A DNA stretch of 64,000 nucleotides from Candidatus Gastranaerophilales bacterium (GCA_944324845.1 CALUXX010000004.1:1-64000); one strand, 5' to 3'. Positions 28,315 to 37,788 are shown, counted from the stretch's first letter. Notes: generated from the sequence alone by a model not told the origin. Numbers and translations: made by a program.

Positions 28315-28350
28315 GCCAGTATCACTTCGGTACTGGCCTATCTTTATCTT
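28315..28350 (+). terminator. terminator of the tolC-like gene
   Basis: GCCAGTA / TACTGGC with a 9-nt loop is followed by a T-rich tail, about 40 nt after the stop codon and just before the convergent recJ end. Confidence 0.75.
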
Positions 28351-28359
28351 TTTATGAGT

Positions 28360-30717
28360 TTAAACTTGCAAAACTTCTTTTAATTCATCTTCTAATAAAG
28401 TTTTTTGAAATTCTTCACATTCTATCATCTTGTCATAAATATTTGCATAATTCGGACTATTCCAAATCTTTGAAATATCATCAATTCCAATCATTTCTAT
28501 TGTGTAAGATAAAGTATTTTTATCAATAATATTTATAAAACCAAGTTCTGAATACAAATTCAAAATCATTTCTATAACTTCTATTGATTTACCCAAAAAA
28601 CTTGCACATCTTATAAGCTCAACTTTCCCATTGTTATTATGACAAGCATACTTTAACATTTTTGAAAATATATTAAAAAATTCTTGTTCATCATATATTT
28701 TTTGCTCATAACTCATAAAGTGAAGTCTTTTAGCATGAGTTTTATCCAAAATCATATTAAGAGTTTGTCTATCTGCAGGATAATCAAAAAAGATTAAATC
28801 TTCACATTCCGGAATATCTTGACGTGTAAAGATATTTTCAAAAATTGCAGCAAAAGATTTTAAGCTGTCTTTAATCGGTTTACTTTCTGCAAAAATTTTT
28901 ATTTTTTTACCCGAAGTTTTTATATAATCATTTACATTAGCCAAAATTCCTGTTTTTGTTCGACAATCATTAATTTTATAAGAACAAGTATTAACAGGTT
29001 CATTCACATCTAAAATTTCTGAATGAATATCATCGACAATTAATTGAACAGAAACATTCCCATTATATTCATTAATTTGAGGATGAAATGCGATATCTAA
29101 ATTATCACCTGATTTCAAGCAAATATCTCCTCGCTTCCACCATATTGCAGTAAATTCATTACTGCCGGATGAAATATTCAATCTCAAATGCGAATTATCT
29201 GAACCCATAAGTCTTTTTTGAGTAACTTTTAAATTATTCATTGCAAAAATCGGACTTCTATTTGACGCTCCAAAAGGTTCAAGTTGAGAAATTTCTTCTA
29301 CTAATTCTACTGTTACATCTTTTGGCTCAACCATTAAATCAATATTTACAAAAGGTTTTAATTCTTTGGTTGATGTATATTCTCTAACAGTGTCATTAAG
29401 TGCTTTTTTAACAGTTTCAAAAGAAACTTTTTCACCCGTAAACCCAAGCCCTGCAGCAAGTTTATGTCCGCCAAAATTATCAAACAATTCTGCATTAGAC
29501 GCTAAAACATCATATAATGGAACACCTTCGATACTTCTTGCCGAACATCTGAACTGATCTTTTTCTTTTACATAACTCATTAAAAATACAGGTTTATAAT
29601 ATTTTTCAACAAGTTTTGATGCTACAATTCCAATAATTCCAATATGCCAATCTTCACTATACAAAACGATTGCAGGATTTCTGTTGCCTTCTTTTTGAAC
29701 CATTTCATCTGCTTGTAAGAATGTATCTTGACATAGTGTTTGTCTGATTTTATTGAAATCATTTAACGCTGCAACAGACATAATAACTTCTTGAGGGTTT
29801 TCGGAAATTAAAACTTTTAATGCCGCATCAACAGTATCCAATCTGCCTGAAGCGTTTATTCTCGGTGCAATTCCAAATGCAATATGTTCTGAAGTTACAC
29901 CTTTAGTTATATCATACCCTGCACTTTCCAAAAGTAATTTCAAACCTTCATGCTTTCCTCTTGAAATTAACTCTAAACCCTTTGTTACAAAATATCTGTT
30001 TTCACCCAATAACGGCACTACATCAGCTACTGTTCCAACCGCTACAAAAGGTAAAATTTCATATATAAATTCAGGTTTTTCATATTTCATAAGAAGTGCT
30101 TGCGCAACTTTGAAAGCAACTCCGCAACCTGCAAGATATGTTAAATTTTCAATTTGTTTTGCACTCAAAGATGAATCCAATGCATCAGGAGCTTTAGGAT
30201 TTATTATTGCATAAGCCTCAGGCAAAACTTCCGGTGCTTCGTGGTGATCGGTTATTATAACATCAATAATTTTAAAACTGTTTATGAATTTTACAGAATC
30301 AACATCAGAAATTCCACAGTCCACAGAAATTATTACCTTTGGTTTTGTTGTTGTCATTAATTTTATTAATGCTTTATTATCAAAACCATGACCTTCATTT
30401 TCTCTATCAGGAATAAAATAAAATACATTTGCGCCAAGATATTTTAATGTTTTGTATAAAACAGATGTTGATGTAACTCCATCAGCATCAAAATCACCAT
30501 ATATTACAATAACTTCGTTTTTCGCTATCGCATCAGAGATTCTGTTAACTGTTTTTTCCATGCCTGTAAATACATATGGAGAAGTTAATTTCATCTCTAA
30601 TGGGTTTAAAAATTCCTGAATTTCTTCTTCTGTCTTTATTCCGCGTGTATATAATAATCTTTTTATTAAAGATTTTTCATTACAATTATTATTTTCTATA
30701 ATCCATTCTTTTTTCAT
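28360..30717 (-). CDS. recJ: single-stranded-DNA-specific exonuclease RecJ
   Basis: RecJ degrades single-stranded DNA 5' to 3' in recombination and repair. The DHH phosphoesterase core has GDFDADGVTS near residue 67, SVDCGIS near 110 and TDHHEAP near 152. The DHHA1 block (FGGHKLAAG) and an OB-fold follow. An extra C-terminal region of about 200 residues, including a helical segment, is present as in several cyanobacterial and Firmicute proteins. The start is placed at ATG 30717, after GGGAAGA; a longer frame from 30744 adds nine residues not typical of the family. Confidence 0.94.
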   Translation of the reverse strand: MKKEWIIENNNCNEKSLIKRLLYTRGIKTEEEIQEFLNPLEMKLTSPYVFTGMEKTVNRISDAIAKNEVIVIYGDFDADGVTSTSVLYKTLKYLGANVFYFIPDRENEGHGFDNKALIKLMTTTKPKVIISVDCGISDVDSVKFINSFKIIDVIITDHHEAPEVLPEAYAIINPKAPDALDSSLSAKQIENLTYLAGCGVAFKVAQALLMKYEKPEFIYEILPFVAVGTVADVVPLLGENRYFVTKGLELISRGKHEGLKLLLESAGYDITKGVTSEHIAFGIAPRINASGRLDTVDAALKVLISENPQEVIMSVAALNDFNKIRQTLCQDTFLQADEMVQKEGNRNPAIVLYSEDWHIGIIGIVASKLVEKYYKPVFLMSYVKEKDQFRCSARSIEGVPLYDVLASNAELFDNFGGHKLAAGLGFTGEKVSFETVKKALNDTVREYTSTKELKPFVNIDLMVEPKDVTVELVEEISQLEPFGASNRSPIFAMNNLKVTQKRLMGSDNSHLRLNISSGSNEFTAIWWKRGDICLKSGDNLDIAFHPQINEYNGNVSVQLIVDDIHSEILDVNEPVNTCSYKINDCRTKTGILANVNDYIKTSGKKIKIFAESKPIKDSLKSFAAIFENIFTRQDIPECEDLIFFDYPADRQTLNMILDKTHAKRLHFMSYEQKIYDEQEFFNIFSKMLKYACHNNNGKVELIRCASFLGKSIEVIEMILNLYSELGFINIIDKNTLSYTIEMIGIDDISKIWNSPNYANIYDKMIECEEFQKTLLEDELKEVLQV

Positions 30718-30856
30718 TCTTCCCAGTCCTATATTAAAAATCATATCACATAAAGAAAAGAAATTTGCATATTAAATTATGTAAATTTCTTTATATTTTG
30801 AACGGAATATATTAAAATATTAAAAAGGTTTACAACACATATTGGGAGGGAAATAT

Positions 30857-31282
30857 ATGAAAAGATTATCTAAACTATGCACAGTTGCATTAGGATTAGT
30901 TTTTGTAAGCAATGTTGCATTAGCTGAAACAACTCAATTTACACCGCTAAACTTTAGCGATAGTACAACAGTAACTCCAACAACAAAAACAACTATCATA
31001 ACTGATACAAAAGGTAATGTAATGTTAGATCCAAGCCAAGTAACAGGCGGAACAAAAATGCAAAATGCAATATTACAAATTGATAATGCCCAAGTTGAAG
31101 TTCGTAACAAATTACTTGAATATAGAACTGAATATGCAAAAATCGACAGCCAATATGAAGTAACTAAAGCTGAAAGAAAAAATGCTAAAAAGAAAATTAA
31201 ACAAGAAGAAAAGAAAATTAAAAATTTAGAAAAAGTTAAAAAGAATATCAGAAAAAATTTCGAACAAAAAAATAATATCTAA
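30857..31282 (+). CDS. small secreted coiled-coil protein
   Basis: A 141-residue protein with a Sec signal peptide of about 22 residues (basic start MKRLSKL, hydrophobic core, cleavage after ALA). The mature part has a Thr-rich linker (about 25-55) and a long, very Lys/Glu-rich helix at about 75-141, probably a coiled coil. I recognise no family. The start is set at ATG 30857 with GGGAGG 7 nt upstream; a frame from 30842 would overlap that site. A promoter-like TTGAAC (30798) lies upstream. It may be a periplasmic or envelope structural protein, which is inference. Confidence 0.75.
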   Translation: MKRLSKLCTVALGLVFVSNVALAETTQFTPLNFSDSTTVTPTTKTTIITDTKGNVMLDPSQVTGGTKMQNAILQIDNAQVEVRNKLLEYRTEYAKIDSQYEVTKAERKNAKKKIKQEEKKIKNLEKVKKNIRKNFEQKNNI

Positions 31283-31307
31283 ATTTTTAGATCTTTCAAA
31301 TATTCAA

Positions 31308-31341
31308 AAAAAGTGGCAGTAATATAAAACTGTCACTTTTT
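31308..31341. terminator. bidirectional terminator
   Basis: AAAAAGTGGCAGT pairs with ACTGTCACTTTTT (one G-U pair, 8-nt loop) between the convergent secreted-protein gene and eno. It carries A and T runs on both sides, so it can serve both. Confidence 0.85.
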
Positions 31342-31351
31342 CATTTATAAA

Positions 31352-32623
31352 TTACTTTGGATTAAAAGCTGCAACACCAAGATATGAAGATTTAATTCCT
31401 AAAAGTTCTTCTATTTTCAATAACCTGTTATATTTTGCAACCCTTTCACTACGAGCAAGTGAACCTGTTTTTATCAAACCGCTATTAACCGCAACTGCAA
31501 GATCCGCAATAAAAGTATCTTCTGTTTCACCTGAACGATGAGAAATGATTGTTGTATAATTTTTACTTTTTGCATAATTTATAGCTTCTAAAGTTTCTGA
31601 TACTGTTCCGATTTGATTCAATTTTATCAATACAGAATTAGCAGAACTTTTTTCAACACCTGTTCGTATTCTAAAAATATTTGTCACAAATAAATCATCC
31701 CCAACAAGTTGACATCGATTGCCAATTTTTTGAGTAAGAAGTTTCCAACCATCCCAATCATCTTGGCTCATTCCATCTTCTATGGATATTATAGGATATT
31801 TATTCACTAAACCTTCTAAGATATTAACAAATTCTTCACTTGTATAAGCAAAATCATTTATAAAATAACGGCCGTTATTATAAAATTCACTTGCCGCAAC
31901 ATCTAAACATATTTTGATATCATTTGTTGTGTATTTAGCATCTTTTATGGCTTCTATAATTAATTCTATAGCTTCAGAATTTTTGGTTAAATTAGGCGCA
32001 AAACCACCCTCATCCCCAACACCTGTTGATAAGCCGTTTTTTATTAGTAAAGTTTTTAAGGAATAAAAAACTTCAGCACCCATTTTTAATGCTTCAGAAA
32101 AACTTTTCGCACCTACCGGTGCTATCATAAATTCCTGCATTGCAAGATTATTGCCAGCATGAACTCCACCGTTTAAAATATTTATCATCGGAACAGGCAT
32201 AGTACAAGCATTCAATCCGCCTAAATACATAAATAACGGAATTCCATAATAATTTGCACCCGCTCTTGCGCATGCCATTGATACTCCTAATATTGCATTA
32301 GCTCCAAGACGACTTTTATTTGGTGTTCCGTCCATTTTTATTAATGTTCTGTCTATTAAATATTGATTTAAAATATTCTTATTAACCAAAACAGGTGCAA
32401 TAATTTGATTAACATTATTTATTGCAGTTTGAACACCTCTGCCATTATATTCCTGCTCATTATCTCGAAGTTCTATCGCTTCATATTTTCCACGTGATGC
32501 TCCGGATGGAACTGACGCAATTCCGCTTATGCCTGAAAATAATTTAACCTCAACTTCAAGTGTCGGATTTCCACGAGAATCAAGTATCGGACGGGCGTGA
32601 ATTTCTTTTATTTGTGTTGTCAT
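31352..32623 (-). CDS. eno: enolase
   Basis: Enolase converts 2-phosphoglycerate to phosphoenolpyruvate in glycolysis. The 423-residue protein begins [17 protein letters not shown] and carries GAIL[G]VS, the GDEGGFAP loop, metal ligands in [14 protein letters not shown] and GDDLF, and catalytic-site [10 protein letters not shown]. The start is ATG 32623 with GGGGG upstream; the 11 residues in front of it are not family-like. It follows the HAD phosphatase gene on the same strand. Confidence 0.97.
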   Translation of the reverse strand: MTTQIKEIHARPILDSRGNPTLEVEVKLFSGISGIASVPSGASRGKYEAIELRDNEQEYNGRGVQTAINNVNQIIAPVLVNKNILNQYLIDRTLIKMDGTPNKSRLGANAILGVSMACARAGANYYGIPLFMYLGGLNACTMPVPMINILNGGVHAGNNLAMQEFMIAPVGAKSFSEALKMGAEVFYSLKTLLIKNGLSTGVGDEGGFAPNLTKNSEAIELIIEAIKDAKYTTNDIKICLDVAASEFYNNGRYFINDFAYTSEEFVNILEGLVNKYPIISIEDGMSQDDWDGWKLLTQKIGNRCQLVGDDLFVTNIFRIRTGVEKSSANSVLIKLNQIGTVSETLEAINYAKSKNYTTIISHRSGETEDTFIADLAVAVNSGLIKTGSLARSERVAKYNRLLKIEELLGIKSSYLGVAAFNPK

Positions 32624-32681
32624 TATTTCCCCCATTTTTTGTAAAATATAATCCAAAAATTAAATGGGGAAATTATATTAT

Positions 32682-33344
32682 TTACCTAGCCGAATGTTCC
32701 AGTATTGAAATTATTTCATCAGGGGAATTTACAATTATTTTTGCATCATTTGCTATTAAAAATTCTTTATCTTTAAATCCCCATGTGACACTGATACAAT
32801 CCATATTGGAATTTTTTGCAGTCATAATATCAACTTCAGAATCCCCAATATAAATTGCTTCTTCGTTTGAAATATTAAAATTTTTCAAAACTTGATTAAC
32901 CGTATCAGGTGCAGGTTTTTTCTTTATTCCTGCTTTTTCATTTTCACCTATTGCAATATCTACTAAATCAGCAAAATATCTTGCACATAAACCTTTTACA
33001 GCAAGATCAAATTTGTTCGATACAACAGCAATTTTATAATTTTTAGATTTTAATTCTTTTAAAAGATCCATTATTCCTTCATAAGGAGATGTCTTATTAT
33101 TCATATTTTCAGCATAATTTTGTTTGAAAACTTCAAGACAATCTTCAAAATTTTCATTTTCTCTACCATTTGGAATTGCTCGTTCAATCAATTTTGCAAC
33201 TCCATTACCTACAAAATTCCTAACTTCGTTTATTGTTCTTTGGGGAAAATTAAATTTTTTCAAAGCATAATTTGTACTATCCGTTAAATCTTCCAATGTG
33301 TTTAAAAGAGTTCCGTCTAAATCAAAAATCAATAATCTAATCAT
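32682..33344 (-). CDS. HAD-family phosphatase, phosphoglycolate-phosphatase-like
   Basis: A 220-residue HAD hydrolase. Motif I is FDLDGTLLNT at the N-terminus, motif II is VVSNK, and motifs III/IV are KKPAPD and YIGDSEVDI. A helical cap lies between. It resembles Gph (2-phosphoglycolate phosphatase) or PpaX, but HAD substrate cannot be read from motifs. The start is ATG 33344 with GAGG upstream. It is 58 nt before eno and probably shares its transcript. Confidence 0.85.
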   Translation of the reverse strand: MIRLLIFDLDGTLLNTLEDLTDSTNYALKKFNFPQRTINEVRNFVGNGVAKLIERAIPNGRENENFEDCLEVFKQNYAENMNNKTSPYEGIMDLLKELKSKNYKIAVVSNKFDLAVKGLCARYFADLVDIAIGENEKAGIKKKPAPDTVNQVLKNFNISNEEAIYIGDSEVDIMTAKNSNMDCISVTWGFKDKEFLIANDAKIIVNSPDEIISILEHSAR

Positions 33345-33418
33345 AATAAATCCTCTTAAATAATTATATCTCAATTTATAAAATAGTGATAAAATATTAT
33401 TGAGGTTTGAACAAAATT

Positions 33419-33811
33419 ATGAAAATGTTTAAAATTTTAGCAGTAATCATTTTTATTATAATCGTTATTTTAATCGGCGGTTTAACAAATTATAAAAGTG
33501 AAACATTATATTGTTCAAAAAAACTCAACAACTGCCATGTCGAAAAAATTAACTTATTCGGCGGCAAATCAAGCAAAAATATCGTTAAATATTCGGATAT
33601 TCAAAAAGTTAGCTATATAAGACAAAAAGTAAAAGGTAATCTCTATGCAAAAGGTTATAAAGATTATCAACTGGTTTTTATAACAAAAGATAACTCAAGA
33701 AAAATAATTTTTTCAGGAATTTATTTGGAAAAGCCCCAAATTATCAGTAAAATCAAGGAAATAAAAAAAGAATTACTATCAAATTCTGATAGTTTTGTCA
33801 TTAAGAAATAA
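33419..33811 (+). CDS. uncharacterised single-pass membrane protein
   Basis: A 130-residue protein with one strong N-terminal membrane helix (IIFIIIVILIGGL, about residues 9-24) and a soluble domain of about 100 residues rich in Lys and beta-strand patterns (KYSDIQKVSYIRQK; YQLVFITKDNSRKIIFSG). The domain resembles a small PH-like fold in pattern only. Two cysteines (CSKKLNNC) could pair outside the cytoplasm. The exact start is unsure among ATG 33419, ATG 33425 and TTG 33407. It diverges from the HAD gene. Confidence 0.6.
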   Translation: MKMFKILAVIIFIIIVILIGGLTNYKSETLYCSKKLNNCHVEKINLFGGKSSKNIVKYSDIQKVSYIRQKVKGNLYAKGYKDYQLVFITKDNSRKIIFSGIYLEKPQIISKIKEIKKELLSNSDSFVIKK

Positions 33812-34166
33812 AAATTTGAACAAATTTGCCGAAATGAAAATTTTTGTATAATTATAATTAGGATATCCGGTTAGATATCTTATAAAATGAGCTTTTCACA
33901 AAAAAATTATTGAAAAATTATCGGAAAAATTTTCCAAAATTTTGCAAAAAACATACAAAAAAACTAAAAATTACAAAAAAAATCAAAAAAAATACTCTAT
34001 ATTGATGAATTTTTTTTCAAATTTTTTTATATAATATAAGAAAGTTTAGAAATGTTAAGTCCTAAAACACAGTACCCAAGTGGATTTTGGGAATTAACCT
34101 AAAAATATATTCCATTAATTATAAAATAGTAGTATTATAATTTTGTAGAAAAAGGAGGAAATGAAC
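33812..34166. other. A-tract-rich upstream region with a small folded leader
   Basis: These 355 bases hold no gene. From 33895 to 34030 the plus strand is mostly A and T runs, with palindrome GGAAAA-A-TTTTCC at 33923-33935 and GGATATCC at 33861. A -10-like TATAAT lies at 34030-34035 and another at 34136-34141. Between them, GTTAA (34054) pairs with TTAAC (34094) around an inner CCCAA/TTGGG hairpin (34075-34091). This looks like a curved, UP-element-like promoter region with a structured leader for the winged-helix gene. Confidence 0.4.
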
Positions 34167-34397
34167 ATGTTCACATCTAGCAAAAAAGAACAAAAAGAAA
34201 TGCAAACTCAAATTATTGAATCAGCAGGTAAAATTTACAATTACCTATCAGACAAGGGTGAAGTAACTATCAACAAACTAAGAAAAGATATGGATTTGGA
34301 TGATAATTTCACTTATATGGGTCTTGGCTGGTTATCAAGAGAAGACAAAATTTCTTACACTCAAAAACCAAAATCAGTTACTGTTAAATTAGTTTAA
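34167..34397 (+). CDS. small winged-helix protein, DUF2582 family
   Basis: A 76-residue protein matching the small winged helix-turn-helix family DUF2582 (IIESAGKIYNYLSDKGEVTINKLRKDM; MGLGWLSREDKISY). Members have an unknown role and may bind DNA. The ATG at 34167 has AGGAGG 8 nt upstream; the ATG at 34161 is too close to that site. Strong ribosome site, A-tract promoter region and strong terminator together suggest high expression. Confidence 0.8.
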   Translation: MFTSSKKEQKEMQTQIIESAGKIYNYLSDKGEVTINKLRKDMDLDDNFTYMGLGWLSREDKISYTQKPKSVTVKLV

Positions 34398-34421
34398 TTT
34401 ACAAAACTGAACAAAGTTTTT

Positions 34422-34457
34422 AAAAAGGATTGAATTGTATAATTCAATCCTTTTTTT
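34422..34457. terminator. bidirectional terminator
   Basis: A perfect 15-bp stem AAAAAGGATTGAATT with a GTAT loop ends in a T run, between the convergent DUF2582 gene and the repeat-protein gene. Confidence 0.9.
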
Positions 34458-34473
34458 ATTTATATTATTCAAT

Positions 34474-35046
34474 TTAGCCTAAAAATCCTTTTACAACGGT
34501 TCTTGGAGTATTTTTATTTTGTTCTATCGGTTTATAAATTTTATTTGCCGAATTTCCGCCAAAACCTTGAACTACAACTCTTTCTGTCGCAACTTCAGGC
34601 GGTTTTAGTGGAGTGTTCGGAGTTGGCATTTTTGTTCCACTTGTTACAAATTTTGATTTAACTAAATCATTTACATTAAACCCCGGAACAACCCGTCTTG
34701 TTGTCCGAACATCATATACCACATGACGAGTCATCATAGGAGTTCTAAAATTAGGGAAAAATATTAATCGCGCTTTATCAAGCGATGCTGTTATAGGTTT
34801 TAGATATACCTTACCAGGTTGACCGGCAAATCCCATTACTACAGGTCTTAAAAATGGTGAATTCATTAGTTGTCCGGATTTGCCAGGAGTATGAGTTCCT
34901 AAATTAGTACCTCCAAAACCTTTAACAATCACTCTTGGCTGTCCGTTACCTACTCGTTTTATTGTACGTCCTATCATCGGTGCCATTGGCTTTACTGCTT
35001 TTTTGACAGCTTTTATCCCGAAATTTAGTAAATCTTTCTGCCACAT
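34474..35046 (-). CDS. uncharacterised protein with five R-x-V-V-x-G-F-x-G repeats
   Basis: I do not recognise this 190-residue very basic protein. It repeats a short motif at residues 38-46 (RVIVKGFGG), 67-75 (RPVVMGFAG), 117-125 (RRVVPGFNV), 156-164 (RVVVQGFGG) and 182-190 (RTVVKGFLG, the exact C-terminus). The regions between are Pro/Thr/Lys-rich and probably flexible. The first 30 residues may form an amphipathic helix. There is no signal peptide. Repeated beta-strand/turn motifs separated by linkers suggest binding to a multivalent partner or self-assembly, which is inference only. Confidence 0.7.
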   Translation of the reverse strand: MWQKDLLNFGIKAVKKAVKPMAPMIGRTIKRVGNGQPRVIVKGFGGTNLGTHTPGKSGQLMNSPFLRPVVMGFAGQPGKVYLKPITASLDKARLIFFPNFRTPMMTRHVVYDVRTTRRVVPGFNVNDLVKSKFVTSGTKMPTPNTPLKPPEVATERVVVQGFGGNSANKIYKPIEQNKNTPRTVVKGFLG

Positions 35047-35112
35047 TTTTGATTTCCCCTTTTACTTTCTTTTATCCCCTATATAGAGATAAAAACATTT
35101 CAGAAATCTTAA

Positions 35113-35141
35113 TTGATTAATTTTATTTTATTTCCTATAAT
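35113..35141 (+). promoter_or_regulatory. probable promoter of the DAHP synthase gene
   Basis: TTGATT (113-118), a 17-nt spacer and a consensus TATAAT (136-141) lie 37 nt before the start codon. No T-box or attenuator is seen. Confidence 0.65.
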
Positions 35142-35177
35142 TTAGTTAATATTTGTTAATTTAATGAGGTAGAATTT

Positions 35178-36227
35178 ATGATTATAATTATGGAACGTGA
35201 TGCTACTGCTGATAATATTAAAGCAGTAACTGATTTACTGGAAGAACACGGATTTAGAGTAATAGTTCACCAAGGAGATGTTCATACTGTTATTGATGCA
35301 CTTGGAGATAAAACAACACTTTCTCCGGGTAGAATTGAAGCTTTGGATGGCGTTAAACAAATTAAATTTATTCGTGAACCTTTTAGGTTGGCATCTCGTG
35401 ACAGACAATCAGAAGATACAGTCATTGAATTTGAAAACGGAGTTAAAATAGGCGGAGCCAACAGACCTGTTGCAATGGTTGGACCTTGCTCTGTTGAAGA
35501 TGATTATGAAGGACTTTTAAAAGTTGCTGTTGCTGCTAAAGAAATGGGATGTCAATTCTTACGCGGCGGTGCATTTAAGCCAAGAACATCACCATATGAT
35601 TTTGATGGGCTGGGAGAAAAGGCATTACAATATCTTGCAAAAGCAAAAGAAGAAACAGGATTGCTTGTAGTAACAGAACTTATGGATTCTGCTGATTTGG
35701 ATTTAGTTTGCCATTATGCAGATGTTATTCAAATCGGTGCAAGAAATATGCAGAATTTTAAATTGTTAAAAGCTGTTGGAAAATGTAATAAACCTATCAT
35801 TTTGAAACGTGGTCCGTCAAGTACAATTAGAGAATTTTTACTTGCCGCAGAACACATTATGTATAACGGTAATGAAAAAGTTATACTTTGTGAACGAGGA
35901 GTAAGAAGTTTTGATAATGCTTTCACTCGTAATTTACTTGATATTTCAGCAGTTCCTGTAATAAAAAAATATTCGCACTTACCAATCATTGTTGACCCAA
36001 GCCACGGTACAGGACAAAGATACTTAATCGAACCGATGGCTAAAGCAGGACTTGTTGTCGGGGCTGATGGTATTATGGTTGAAGTTCACCACAATCCTGC
36101 ATGTGCGCTGAGTGATGGTAAACAAAGTTTATCTATTCCTCAATTCAAAGAAGTATTCACAAGATTAAATAATCTAATCGATACTCTACACTTAGAAAAA
36201 ACAGTAACTATGTCTTGTATGGAATAA
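35178..36227 (+). CDS. aroF: 3-deoxy-7-phosphoheptulonate (DAHP) synthase, type I-beta
   Basis: First step of the shikimate pathway, joining phosphoenolpyruvate and erythrose 4-phosphate. Residues 1-70 form a ferredoxin-like regulatory domain (IIIMERDATADNIKAVTDLL), as in Thermotoga-type enzymes that tyrosine or phenylalanine inhibits. The TIM-barrel core has GPCSVE, FLRGGAFKPRTSPY, LKRGPSST, CERGVRSF and VDPSHGTGQR. The 349-residue length fits. It stands alone between its own promoter and terminator; tyrA is about 800 nt away on the other strand. Confidence 0.96.
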   Translation: MIIIMERDATADNIKAVTDLLEEHGFRVIVHQGDVHTVIDALGDKTTLSPGRIEALDGVKQIKFIREPFRLASRDRQSEDTVIEFENGVKIGGANRPVAMVGPCSVEDDYEGLLKVAVAAKEMGCQFLRGGAFKPRTSPYDFDGLGEKALQYLAKAKEETGLLVVTELMDSADLDLVCHYADVIQIGARNMQNFKLLKAVGKCNKPIILKRGPSSTIREFLLAAEHIMYNGNEKVILCERGVRSFDNAFTRNLLDISAVPVIKKYSHLPIIVDPSHGTGQRYLIEPMAKAGLVVGADGIMVEVHHNPACALSDGKQSLSIPQFKEVFTRLNNLIDTLHLEKTVTMSCME

Positions 36228-36256
36228 AAGAAAATTTACATATATTACAATTTGTA

Positions 36257-36292
36257 AAGCACTTCAAATCCTTGAAGTGCTTGTTTTTTATT
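36257..36292 (+). terminator. terminator of aroF
   Basis: AAGCACTTCAA / TTGAAGTGCTT with a 4-nt loop is followed by GTTTTTTATTTT, 30 nt after the aroF stop. Confidence 0.88.
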
Positions 36293-36395
36293 TTATCAGT
36301 AATAAAAATTTTTAAATTATCTGCAAATTTTTCTAAAAAAAATACTTTATAACTATGTAGGTTATATTTCAAAGTGGTAGAAAGGAAAAGTTATT

Positions 36396-37004
36396 ATGTC
36401 AATTCAAGGTTTAAATTTCAACACAATTCGTCCTCATGGTATTGGTGTAGATTCAAATGGTAATCCGGTTTATTATGATCCAAATAAAGCTCAAAAATAT
36501 AAAAAACAACCAATCTTTATCGATTTTGCTCCAACAACTACTCCCGAACAACGTGAACAAATCGCTAAACTCGTAGAAGCAAAAATTAAACAACAACAAG
36601 CTATTATGGAAGCTTTAAAAGAAAAAGGTAAAATTGATCCTCGTCACGATAAAGTATTTATAGATCCCAAAACAGGTGAATTAACAACTTGGAAACCTGG
36701 CATTTATGATCCGAAACAAAGAGAAAAAGCAAACAAAGCCGGTAAAACTCTTGGTACTGTATTAGGCGCTGCACTTGCTCTTGGCTTAGCATTTATTTTC
36801 AGAGGCAAACTTAAAACCTTGGGAACAAAAGCTATTGAAACCCTAAAACCTTATTTAAAAACTGCTATGACAAAAGGACAAGGTTTACTAAATAAAGGTA
36901 AAGAAGTTCTAACTAAGGGTGTTGAATTAGCAAAACCTACTCTTACAAAAGCTAAAGGTCTTGTAAATCAAGCATATACTTATGTTAAAAATTTAGTTAA
37001 ATAA
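36396..37004 (+). CDS. uncharacterised membrane-anchored protein with helical tail
   Basis: A 202-residue basic protein I cannot assign. The first 40 residues are Asn/Gly/Pro-rich, then a helical Gln/Lys segment at 50-70 and a Lys/Asp/Pro-rich linker. A hydrophobic stretch TLGTVLGAALALGLAFIFRG at about 119-138 can cross the membrane. The last 60 residues repeat Lys-Gly-x-x-Leu/Ala units (LLNKGKEVLTKGVELAKPTL) that form an amphipathic helix. There is no signal peptide. It looks lineage-specific and may act at the inner face of the membrane. An AAAGGAAAAG site precedes the ATG. Confidence 0.7.
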   Translation: MSIQGLNFNTIRPHGIGVDSNGNPVYYDPNKAQKYKKQPIFIDFAPTTTPEQREQIAKLVEAKIKQQQAIMEALKEKGKIDPRHDKVFIDPKTGELTTWKPGIYDPKQREKANKAGKTLGTVLGAALALGLAFIFRGKLKTLGTKAIETLKPYLKTAMTKGQGLLNKGKEVLTKGVELAKPTLTKAKGLVNQAYTYVKNLVK

Positions 37005-37023
37005 TAATATACAAACGACCCCA

Positions 37024-37776
37024 TTATAAATTCATCGATTGGCGTTTTGATTTAATTTCATTTATCTGTTCAAGATATTTAGATTTAGTCAAATCGCCAA
37101 TTGATTTATATAATTTTAAAATACTTGTTTGAATATTATCAGAATTCATCAGAATCATATCATTCGCCATTTCAGGATTGGACATCGCAAGTCTTGTCAT
37201 ATCACGAAAACCTGAGGATGCCATTTTTATTGCTAATTCATTATCCTGAGCTGTTTTAAATATTGCTTGTGCAATTAACATTGGCATATGAGAAATTAAT
37301 GCTGCTGCTTCATCATGTTTTTGAGGAGTTGTTATAATAGGTTCTGCACCTAATTGTTTTATAATATTTATTAAAAGTTCGCTTTCTCCAAATACCGGTG
37401 TAATTACCCACTTGGCTCCCTTAAACAAACCATCAAAAGAATTTTCAAAACCTTTATGTTCAGTTCCTGCCATTGGATGGGACGGAACAAATTTATAAGG
37501 TCTTTTTTTCTTTGTAACAAATTCTTTTAGCGAACAAACATCACTAACAACAGCAGTTGAAGGTAAAATATTTTCTAATTCATCAAGAATAGCCAATGTT
37601 TTATTCATTGCAGAACATACAAAAACAAGTTCACAATCTTTTAATACAGAATAATCTTGGTAAATATTTTCACCACTTTGAGAATTGGAAACTCCAACAA
37701 CTTCATAATTTAATTTGATTAAATCTTTAAAAATTGAACCGCCAATTAATCCAAGACCGACTACACCAATTTTCAT
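37024..37776 (-). CDS. tyrA: prephenate dehydrogenase family protein
   Basis: Oxidative decarboxylation of prephenate or arogenate for tyrosine synthesis. The 250-residue protein starts MKIGVVGLGLIGGS, a Rossmann NAD(P) motif, with SDVCSLKE, HPMAGTEHKGFENS (catalytic His) and a helical C-terminal domain with SSGFRDMTRLAMSNPEM. The Arg-rich specificity cannot be read, so arogenate dehydrogenase is also possible, as in many cyanobacteria. The start is ATG 37776, with GAGG 6 nt upstream; the GAGG lies just past the proA stop. Cotranscribed with proA and proB. Confidence 0.9.
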   Translation of the reverse strand: MKIGVVGLGLIGGSIFKDLIKLNYEVVGVSNSQSGENIYQDYSVLKDCELVFVCSAMNKTLAILDELENILPSTAVVSDVCSLKEFVTKKKRPYKFVPSHPMAGTEHKGFENSFDGLFKGAKWVITPVFGESELLINIIKQLGAEPIITTPQKHDEAAALISHMPMLIAQAIFKTAQDNELAIKMASSGFRDMTRLAMSNPEMANDMILMNSDNIQTSILKLYKSIGDLTKSKYLEQINEIKSKRQSMNL

Positions 37777-37788
37777 AAGATACCTCAT

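Noticed and set aside
35047-35177. T-box or attenuator before the DAHP synthase gene
   Set aside because: The region is too short and has no T-box motif or terminator stem; only a simple promoter is visible.
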